From assembly GCF_016894445.1 (NCBI RefSeq), contig NZ_CP056775.1, positions 682,001 through 746,000 on the forward strand: 64,000 nucleotides of DNA, given 5' to 3'. Made by a program: the position numbers and the translations under genes. Positions 57,010 through 64,000 of the stretch are shown in pieces (within the stretch, counting starts at the first letter, position 1; each line of letters begins with the position of its first letter). Source of the stretch: Dyadobacter sandarakinus (GTDB taxonomy: Bacteria > Bacteroidota > Bacteroidia > Cytophagales > Spirosomataceae). A model generated the notes under the pieces. That model ran no database searches and had not been told where the DNA came from. It was given only the letters and a program-made list of their open reading frames with translations.

Positions 57010-60000
57010 TCAGAATTGCTCATAAAGCCACACCCGCAGGAGCGAGAGCAGCTGGTCGGTATCAACCGGCTTGGTAATGTAATCGGATGCACCCGCATTG
57101 ATACACTTTTCACGATCGCCGGTCATGGCCTTGGCAGTCACTGCAATCACAGGCAGGTTCCGCCATTTCGGATTTTCCCGGATTCTCCGGGCTGTCTCAT
57201 ACCCGTCGAGCTGAGGCATCATCATATCCAGCAGTACCACGTCAATGGCAGGGTTTTCGGCAAGTTTCTGCAGTGCTTCCTTCCCATCCAGGGCCGTGAT
57301 GACGTTCATCTTGTAATTTTCGAGAGACTTGGTGAGCGAGAAAATATTCCTCACATCATCATCGGCAATGAGCACGGTTTTCTCATTGAGGATTTCTTCC
57401 AGGCCGCCCAGCTTCCGGCGCTCGTTCTGGCGCAATGCATTCTTCTTGTTTTCCTCTACCACATGCAGGAACAAGGAAACTTCATCCAGCATGCGCTGGT
57501 ACGAGTGCGCTGTTTTGACAATAATCGAGTCGGCATATTGTTTAATGCGCAGCTCCTCAGTCATGGACAAGCTTTTACCTGTAAAAATAATAATGGGTAT
57601 GTTGTCAAATCCCGGATTCTTCTTGGCTTCTTCGAGCATGTCGTACGCTTTCTTATCCGGCACGCCCATATCCAGGATCACGCAGTCGGCCTCATTCTGG
57701 GTTAGTGCCTGAATTCCTTCCGAAATATCACGTTTCAGTTCTGAATTGATGTTGAAGGTCCCCAGGAAATAGGCGAGCGCTTTGGCGTGCATGGAGTTGT
57801 CTTCCACGATCAGCACCTTCTTGGACTTTTTACTGATGACATGCTCGATCTTCTTGAAAATTTCGTCCATGCGCTCAAAAGCCATCGGCTTGTCGATGAA
57901 GTCCACGGCTCCCTTGGACAAGCTCTCGTTTTTCATGCGGTGAGAGGACATGATGTGTACCGGAATGTGCCGGGTTTCGGGATCGGATTTCAGCTGATCC
58001 ATCACTTCCCACCCGCTCATAATCGGGAGCTGGATGTCCAGGAGGATGCCCGTCGGCTTGAAGGTGCGGGCGAGCGGCAGCCCCTGGTCGCCACGGACAC
58101 TCACAATGCCCTTGTAGCCCTGCTTGCGGGTATAATCGAGCAGCGATTTGGCGAACAAGGTATCGTCTTCAATAATAAGGATGGTTTTATCCGATTCAAG
58201 AATGTCGGCACGGTCGTCCGGAATTGCCTCCGGAATCACACTGCTGACATAGCGCACATCGGGCTTTGCCGCATATACCGGCTTGTTTTCCTCATGCAAA
58301 GGTTTGAAAAGATTAGGCCGCGGAGCAGGCGGCGCCACTTCGGACGGATTGACCGGGAGGTACACTTTGAACTCACTGCCTGTGTTGACCACGCTCGAAA
58401 GTGTTATTTCCCCGCCGAGCAGCTTCACCAGCTCCCGGCTGATCGACAATCCCAGCCCTGTACCGCCGTATTTACGTTTGGTTGAACCATCGGCCTGCTG
58501 AAATGCTTCAAAAATGTGCTCCTGTTTTTCAGGTGCAATGCCAATGCCGGTGTCTTTTACAATGAAGCACAGCCCCTTCTCATTGTCGTCCTGCAACCTG
58601 ATATCAACATTGACAGAACCCACCGAAGTGAACTTCAATGCATTGGATACCAAGTTTTTAATGATTTGTTCGAGGCGCATTTTGTCAGTCTGGATGACTT
58701 TGGGTACACCCTCATGAACCCTCACGCTGAAATCAATGCCTTTTTCACGGGCTACCGGTGCAAATAGTCCCTTCATGTCCTCGCCGAGCTCCCGGATGTC
58801 TACCGGAATATATTCCAGTTCCATTTTTCCGGCCTCTATTTTCGAAAGGTCCAGGATCTCATCAATCAATCCCAGCAACCCGTTGCCCGACGACTGGATG
58901 ACCGTAGCATACTCGATCTGATCCCCGGAAAGATTCTGCTCGTTGTTTTCTGCCAGGAGCCTGCTCAGCAGCAGGATCGAGTTGAGGGGGGTGCGTAGCT
59001 CATGCGACATATTGGCCAGGAACTCGGATTTGTAGCGGGTGGTGAGTTCCAGCTCTTCGGCCTTTTTCTGGATTTCCAGGTTCTTTTCTTCCAGCAGCGC
59101 GCTGCGCTCTTCGAGCTCGCCGTTGGTTTGCTGTAACTCTTCCTGCTGCACACGAAGCTCTTCTTCCGAAGCCTGCAGTTTCTGCGACTGTGCTTCCAGC
59201 TCTGCATTGAGGTTTTCCAGCTCGCTGTGCTGGGTTTGGAGCTCCTCCGACTGCGCCTGGGTCTCTTCCAGGAAATTCTGAAGTTTCAGGTAATCCAGGG
59301 CAGAGTTGATACCAATTGAAATGGTTTCCAGGTTGCTTTCCAGGTATTGCATCTGCAGCGGGCCGGGAGCATTCAGAAAGCCCAGCTCTATAATTCCCAC
59401 ACATTCGTAGGAGTAGATCAGCGGCAGGATGACCAGGGTGGCAGGCCTGGCTTCGCCCAGCGTTGACGATATGCGCAGGTAGTCGTCCGGTACCTGTCTG
59501 ATGATCATTGGTTTTTTATTTTCAAGAACCTGCCCGGCCAATCCCTGTCCCAGCTGCACAAACTCCGGTGCATGCTGTGCAGCGAAATTTGCTGTCAGCT
59601 TGAAATTCCAGTCTTTGTCCTGCACATACATGGTACCTACCTGCGCCGACACGTAGTTGGTGACCGTACTCAGCAGGTTATGCGACAGCTTGCGGATCAT
59701 GCGCTCGCCCCGCATCGCCTCCACGATCTGCAGCATCCCGGCCTGCAGCCAGTTGCGGTTATTGAGGTCGGTAAATGTGTGCTCAAGCGAGCTGGCCATG
59801 GTGTTTAACGCCACGGATATACGCCCGATGTCGTCATCCTGCTCATCGTTGCTGCGGGCGGCATAGTTCCCCTTCGCCACTTCCTGGGTAATTTCTTCGA
59901 TATACCCGATCCGCCGCTCCGTCTCGGCGAATTTGGCCATTTCCCTTTCCTGAACCGCAATGCGCTTGTCCATATCATTCTTGATCCGGAAATAGGCGGA

Positions 60001-60612
60001 TATGGTTATGGCTACGGAAATAAGTGCTGCAATGATCAGCAGGATAGGGGTATACTGGATATAAATCTGCTGCTGTTCAATGCGGCTTCCGAGAATGGAC
60101 GATTCTTCTGTCTTGATGCGGTCGACAATAAGCCTGAGGTCGTCCATGATCTTCTTGCCGCGCGTCATTTCTTTCAGCCTCGATGCCGGATCTTCCACAA
60201 AGTTGCGGTTTCGCCGGGCCATATCGATGATATTTTGCATCTGGCCGAATTTGGCCTCATACAATGCCTTTACCTCACGCAGGTTTTTCTGCTGAATCGG
60301 GTTATCGGCTGTCAGTTCGAGCAGGTTGTTATAGCTGGTGGTCGTTTTTTCATAGGCACCATTATAAGGGTCCAGAAAGTCTGTATCCAGTGTGAGCAGG
60401 TAGCCCCGCTGGCCGGTTTCAGCATCTTTCATATGGGACATGATGCCTTCGGCCTCGATCAGAACCTGGTTGGTATGGTTAACGAGCTCCGAATTATTGA
60501 TCAGTTTCTGGGTACTGTAATACGAAGCCAGCAAGCTGAAAATCAGAAGAAGAATAGAGAATGAAAAAACAATCCGCAGTTGCTGAATGACCGTGTTGGA
60601 GACTTTCTTCAT
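57010..60612 (-). CDS. Hybrid histidine kinase: CHASE3-HAMP-GAF-HisKA-HATPase with three receivers
   Basis: The product is 1200 residues. Membrane helix ~12-32, periplasmic CHASE3 ~40-180 (AETGQRGYLLT), second helix ~185-205, HAMP ~210-280, GAF ~300-440, coiled coil ~450-530, HisKA with NMSHELRTPLNS, HATPase (NLVSNALKFTS, KYGGTGLGLSIS), and three receivers at ~815-935 (LLDIQLPIMSG), ~940-1060 (ILDMGVPDKKA, lacking the usual DG) and ~1080-1198 (VLLDMMMPQLDG). It is a central phosphorelay component. Confidence 0.95.
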   Translation of the reverse strand: MKKVSNTVIQQLRIVFSFSILLLIFSLLASYYSTQKLINNSELVNHTNQVLIEAEGIMSHMKDAETGQRGYLLTLDTDFLDPYNGAYEKTTTSYNNLLELTADNPIQQKNLREVKALYEAKFGQMQNIIDMARRNRNFVEDPASRLKEMTRGKKIMDDLRLIVDRIKTEESSILGSRIEQQQIYIQYTPILLIIAALISVAITISAYFRIKNDMDKRIAVQEREMAKFAETERRIGYIEEITQEVAKGNYAARSNDEQDDDIGRISVALNTMASSLEHTFTDLNNRNWLQAGMLQIVEAMRGERMIRKLSHNLLSTVTNYVSAQVGTMYVQDKDWNFKLTANFAAQHAPEFVQLGQGLAGQVLENKKPMIIRQVPDDYLRISSTLGEARPATLVILPLIYSYECVGIIELGFLNAPGPLQMQYLESNLETISIGINSALDYLKLQNFLEETQAQSEELQTQHSELENLNAELEAQSQKLQASEEELRVQQEELQQTNGELEERSALLEEKNLEIQKKAEELELTTRYKSEFLANMSHELRTPLNSILLLSRLLAENNEQNLSGDQIEYATVIQSSGNGLLGLIDEILDLSKIEAGKMELEYIPVDIRELGEDMKGLFAPVAREKGIDFSVRVHEGVPKVIQTDKMRLEQIIKNLVSNALKFTSVGSVNVDIRLQDDNEKGLCFIVKDTGIGIAPEKQEHIFEAFQQADGSTKRKYGGTGLGLSISRELVKLLGGEITLSSVVNTGSEFKVYLPVNPSEVAPPAPRPNLFKPLHEENKPVYAAKPDVRYVSSVIPEAIPDDRADILESDKTILIIEDDTLFAKSLLDYTRKQGYKGIVSVRGDQGLPLARTFKPTGILLDIQLPIMSGWEVMDQLKSDPETRHIPVHIMSSHRMKNESLSKGAVDFIDKPMAFERMDEIFKKIEHVISKKSKKVLIVEDNSMHAKALAYFLGTFNINSELKRDISEGIQALTQNEADCVILDMGVPDKKAYDMLEEAKKNPGFDNIPIIIFTGKSLSMTEELRIKQYADSIIVKTAHSYQRMLDEVSLFLHVVEENKKNALRQNERRKLGGLEEILNEKTVLIADDDVRNIFSLTKSLENYKMNVITALDGKEALQKLAENPAIDVVLLDMMMPQLDGYETARRIRENPKWRNLPVIAVTAKAMTGDREKCINAGASDYITKPVDTDQLLSLLRVWLYEQF

Positions 60613-60621
60613 GGGTTAGGG

Positions 60622-62220
60622 TTACTGGTGTTCTGATGTTGTTGTAATAAATGGTTCTTCCTGTTTTACCGGCAGTACAATGATGAACTTTGCACCCTGA
60701 TTCATCGTACTCTGAGCCGAGATCAGCCCGTCGTGCTTGTCGATGATCTTTTTGGCAATCGCAAGTCCGATGCCCGTACCTTCATAGTTTTTCAGGTTAT
60801 TGAGCCTTTGAAAAATAATGAAAATCCTGTCCAGAAACTTCTCATCGAAGCCGATCCCATTATCGGTAATGGTAATCCGGCAGTAATGGCCCTCGGGAGA
60901 TGCAGGTGCATCCACGTCCTTGCTGCCGATCAGCTCGCCGGTAATCTCTACCACCGGCGCCGCATTGTCGCGTGCAAATTTAAGCGCATTGCTGATCAGA
61001 TTCTGAAAAACCTGCCTGATCTGGCTTGGAATGGTAGCAATGATTGGCAGCGGGCCCACTTTAATGTGCGCACCTTTTCGCTGAATGCTCTCGTCAAAGT
61101 CGGAGATCAGCTCTTCAATCACCAGATTAAGGTCGGTAGGCTGGAAGGTGGCATTCACAGAAAGCCTCGAATAATCGAGCAGATCGCTGATCAGCCGCGA
61201 CATCCGGGCGGAGGAAGCAATGGACCGGTTCAGGTAAGATATTGCTTCTTCATTACCCGTAAGATATTTATCACGCACCAGGTGACTGAAAGTCTGGATT
61301 TTCCGGAGCGGTTCCTTAAGATCGTGGGATACGACCCAGGCAAATTGCTGCAGTTCGTGATTGGACGTTTCCAGCTCCACATTTTTGGACAGGAGTTCCC
61401 TGGTTCGCTGCTCTACTTTTTGTTCCAGCAGCTCACTGGCGAGTTTTTGCTGGTGTATGTCGGTAAATGTTCCTACCCAGCGCATGATCTCTCCCTGCCG
61501 TACTACCGGTATTATTTTCAGGAGAAAGTGACGGTAGGTGCCCGTTTCAAGATCCCGGAGCATGGTTTCGCTGGTAAACTCCTGCCCCTCTCTGAAATGT
61601 TCCTTCCAGCGTTCGCACACCTGCGTGTCAGGGTGGGTCTCGGGGAAAACGGTGGGGTCGGTAGTATAGCGGAACCAGTGCTCGTTCACAAACTCGATGT
61701 TGCCGTCGGTACCAATGGAAAAGGCGATTTGCGGCAGGGATTCCATAATAAACCGCAGCTCGCCGATGCGGGCTGCCAGGTCAGCCTGTGCCTGCTTACG
61801 GATTTCGATTTCATTCTGCAGTGACTGCTGGTAATTCTTCAGTTCCTGCTGCTGCTCGAAGAGCTTGTAGAACGTTTTAACTTTAAGAAGCAGAATGTCC
61901 GGGTCCACCGGCTTGGTCAGGTAGTCGATGCCACCTGACGAATATCCCCTGGTAATGAACTTCTTTTCAGTATTGACAGCGGAAAGGAAGATGATGGGAA
62001 TGTCTTTGGCTTTCTTGTACCCCGAGATTGCCTCTGCTACTTCAAATCCATCCATACCCGGCATCTGAACATCCATGATGATCACCGAGTAGCTATTTTT
62101 CAGGATCTTTTTTAAAGCTTCTTCGCCCGATTCAGCACTATCAGTTTTGAATTGATGCAGTTCGAGGATTCTTTTTAGCGGGAGGATATTTTCGGGCCTG
62201 TCATCGACAATCAGGATCAT
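60622..62220 (-). CDS. Receiver-PAS-histidine kinase (soluble)
   Basis: The product is 532 residues without membrane segments. Receiver ~1-120 (IMDVQMPGMDG, Lys in YLTKPVD), PAS ~150-270 (PQIAFSIGTDGNIEFVNEHW), coiled coil, HisKA ~310-370 with VSHDLKEPLRK, HATPase ~420-520 (NLISNALKFA, NYEGTGIGLAIAKK). Having an N-terminal receiver makes it a likely mid-relay kinase. First gene of the operon; the next starts 9 bp later. Confidence 0.95.
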   Translation of the reverse strand: MILIVDDRPENILPLKRILELHQFKTDSAESGEEALKKILKNSYSVIIMDVQMPGMDGFEVAEAISGYKKAKDIPIIFLSAVNTEKKFITRGYSSGGIDYLTKPVDPDILLLKVKTFYKLFEQQQELKNYQQSLQNEIEIRKQAQADLAARIGELRFIMESLPQIAFSIGTDGNIEFVNEHWFRYTTDPTVFPETHPDTQVCERWKEHFREGQEFTSETMLRDLETGTYRHFLLKIIPVVRQGEIMRWVGTFTDIHQQKLASELLEQKVEQRTRELLSKNVELETSNHELQQFAWVVSHDLKEPLRKIQTFSHLVRDKYLTGNEEAISYLNRSIASSARMSRLISDLLDYSRLSVNATFQPTDLNLVIEELISDFDESIQRKGAHIKVGPLPIIATIPSQIRQVFQNLISNALKFARDNAAPVVEITGELIGSKDVDAPASPEGHYCRITITDNGIGFDEKFLDRIFIIFQRLNNLKNYEGTGIGLAIAKKIIDKHDGLISAQSTMNQGAKFIIVLPVKQEEPFITTTSEHQ

Positions 62221-62612
62221 AATACTATAATAATTATCAATGCAAATTTCCTTACCAGTTTAACAGAAAGTTTGCAGATGAAAATCCCTCAGGAAGGGGT
62301 AGCTGACGCGAAAATACGGAATGCCTCATTCAGCGCACATTTTTTCTTGAAATAAAAGGTTCGTCAGCATGTCTCCGGCACCTGGCGCAAGGGTGTCGGG
62401 CAGACAATTAAAGTCGCAAAAAAATCATACCCCGTAAGCTCCTGAACACCCCCTGGGTGAGAACTTGAAAAGCGCATCCCGGGGGAACGTGGCACAATTT
62501 TGGTTTCAATGCGGTGCAAAACGGTGTTTTTAGACTAAATGTAAAAAACACCGGTAGCACGACCGCGATGTAATTCGCTGGTAAAAAGCTTTCTAAACGA
62601 AAATGGAGTCAC
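62221..62612. other. 392-bp divergent region upstream of glgX
   Basis: It separates the kinase operon from glgX. An inverted repeat at 62522-62552 (CGGTGTTTTT-N11-AAAAAACACCG) could form a leader hairpin in the glgX mRNA. TATTTTCG near 62315 on the minus strand is a weak -7 candidate. No gene is visible. Confidence 0.5.
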
Positions 62613-64000
62613 ATGAGAAAAATTGCCAATACCAAAATTGTAGACAAATCTGAACAAAAGACCACAACCGTTTTGCCGGGCGAACCCTATCCGCTGGGTG
62701 CTACCTGGGACGGTAAAGGGGTGAACTTCGCGGTGTACTCTGAAAATGCGACAAGTGTTGAACTTTGCCTTTTTGATTCACCTGAAAGCGAGACGGAGGA
62801 TGTCCGTGTTGCCATCAAGGAAGTAACGCACCATGTATGGCACGTATATGTACCAGGGTTAAAGCCGGGCCAGCTTTATGGCTATCGTGTTCACGGGCCC
62901 TATGAGCCCATGCTCGGGCTGCGTTTTAACCACAACAAACTCCTGATAGATCCCTATGCAAAAGCAATTTCGGGAACGATCAACTGGCATGATGCCTTGT
63001 TTGGCTACAAGATCGGAGACCCTGAGGAAGACCTTAGTTTCAGCGAGCTGGACAGTGCTCCCTACATTCCAAAATCGGTCGTGGTAAATCATTTATTTGA
63101 TTGGGAAGGCGTAACCCCTCCCGAAATTCCCTATCACGATACGATCATTTACGAAGCCCATGTAAAAGGATTTACCTGCCTGCATCCGGACATTCCCGAA
63201 GATATCCGCGGAACCTACGCCGGCCTGGCGCATCCGGCAAGTATCAGCTATCTGAAGAAGCTCGGCGTGAATGCCATTGAGCTCATGCCGATTCACCACT
63301 TCATTGCCGACAGGCACCTGAAAGAACGCGGGCTGACCAACTATTGGGGATATAACTCCATCGGCTTTTTTGCTCCCGACGTGCGTTACAGCAGTACGGG
63401 TACAACCGGTCAGCAGGTAATCGAATTTAAGAACATGGTGAAGGAAATGCACAAAGCGGGCATAGAGGTAATCCTTGATGTCGTGTACAACCATACCGGC
63501 GAAGGTAACCAGATGGGTCCTACGCTTTCCTTCCGCGGCATCGACAATCTTTCCTATTACCGCCTCACCGACGGCAGGTACTATATGGATTATACGGGTA
63601 CCGGCAATACGCTGAATGCACGGCTGCCGAGTGCGCTGCGTTTGATTATGGACAGTCTCCGGTACTGGATCACGGAAATGCATGTAGATGGTTTCCGGTT
63701 CGACCTGGCTTCTACACTGGCACGGGAGCTGCATGAGGTGGACAGGCTGAGCGCATTTTTCGATATCATTCACCAGGACCCCATTATTTCGCAGGTCAAG
63801 CTCATTGCCGAACCCTGGGACATCGGACATGACGGCTACCAGGTAGGGAAGTTCCCGATCGGATGGGCAGAGTGGAACGGACGGTACCGCGACTGTATGC
63901 GTGACTATTGGCGCGGGGCCGACAGTATGCTTGCCGAGTTTGCAGAGCGCTTTACCGGTAGCTCCGACCTGTATAAAACCGAGTACCGGCTGCCAACTGC
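62613..64000 (+). CDS. glgX: Glycogen debranching enzyme GlgX (3' truncated)
   Basis: The first ~462 residues are in the window and the frame runs off the end; full enzymes are ~650-720 residues. It opens with an N-terminal CBM48 domain ([20 protein letters not shown]), then the GH13 catalytic barrel: [30 protein letters not shown] with nucleophile Asp364 and LIAEPWDIG with acid/base Glu400. It cleaves alpha-1,6 branch points of limit dextrins from glycogen. It is divergent from the kinase operon. Confidence 0.95.
   Translation, partial: MRKIANTKIVDKSEQKTTTVLPGEPYPLGATWDGKGVNFAVYSENATSVELCLFDSPESETEDVRVAIKEVTHHVWHVYVPGLKPGQLYGYRVHGPYEPMLGLRFNHNKLLIDPYAKAISGTINWHDALFGYKIGDPEEDLSFSELDSAPYIPKSVVVNHLFDWEGVTPPEIPYHDTIIYEAHVKGFTCLHPDIPEDIRGTYAGLAHPASISYLKKLGVNAIELMPIHHFIADRHLKERGLTNYWGYNSIGFFAPDVRYSSTGTTGQQVIEFKNMVKEMHKAGIEVILDVVYNHTGEGNQMGPTLSFRGIDNLSYYRLTDGRYYMDYTGTGNTLNARLPSALRLIMDSLRYWITEMHVDGFRFDLASTLARELHEVDRLSAFFDIIHQDPIISQVKLIAEPWDIGHDGYQVGKFPIGWAEWNGRYRDCMRDYWRGADSMLAEFAERFTGSSDLYKTEYRLPT

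Overview
The window looks like chromosomal DNA from a Bacteroidota bacterium of the order Cytophagales; Dyadobacter or a close relative fits best. The evidence is: two secreted proteins with C-terminal type IX secretion (T9SS) sorting domains, a menaquinone pathway (menB, menE), promoters of the Bacteroidota form TTG-N20/21-TAnnTTTG, weak Shine-Dalgarno sequences, and many Bacteroidota-type secreted or lipoprotein families. The genus is an inference from overall gene content. I see no rRNA, tRNA, CRISPR array, insertion sequence or prophage.

Layout. 1-5.8 kb: secreted or periplasmic proteins (a truncated Ig-like/beta-propeller protein, a Gfo/Idh/MocA oxidoreductase, a leucine-rich T9SS protein, a small lipoprotein). 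5.9-10.1 kb: a 1406-residue M4 metallopeptidase with a T9SS tail. 10.4-18.3 kb: sugar and ester metabolism (DUF5009 membrane protein, TIM-barrel isomerase, pgi, VanZ-like protein, secreted alpha/beta hydrolase, SDR dehydrogenase). 18.5-28.9 kb, all on the minus strand: dnaK, a Tat-exported phospholipase C, the conserved thrS-infC-rpmI-rplT translation cluster, a TPR lipoprotein and a methyltransferase. 29-39 kb: menB-EVE-secreted protein, divergent menE, an XRE/S24-like regulator, folD, a zinc-cysteine-less sirtuin and topA. 39.4-46.2 kb: aconitase, lspA, a TIGR03915/TIGR03916 putative DNA-repair pair, a thioredoxin-fold protein without CXXC, and a sulfurtransferase. 46.3-51 kb: a histidine kinase with an ethylene-receptor-like copper-site domain plus its response regulator, then small hypothetical genes and an XRE regulator. 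51-55 kb: a His-rich P-type metal ATPase, a GH140-like hydrolase and a DUF983 protein. 55.2-62.2 kb: a five-gene phosphorelay operon (two large kinases, a receiver, CheR, CheB). 62.6 kb to the end: a truncated glgX.

How the genes work together. thrS-infC-rpmI-rplT forms the translation block, with a likely promoter before infC and a terminator-like hairpin between infC and rpmI. menB and menE catalyse consecutive menaquinone steps in the reverse gene order (MenE activates, MenB cyclises). The CheB/CheR operon has no chemoreceptor, CheA or flagellar gene nearby and is more likely a stress or regulatory relay than a swimming system.

The most interesting signals are: (1) the kinase at 46.7-48.0 kb, whose membrane domain keeps the Asp/Tyr/Ile/Pro/Cys/His residues of plant ETR1 with identical spacing; (2) the radical-SAM/TIGR03915 pair; (3) two 7-bp tandem arrays in opposite orientation at 28.9-29.0 kb; (4) a 71-bp imperfect palindrome beside topA; (5) the zinc-less sirtuin.
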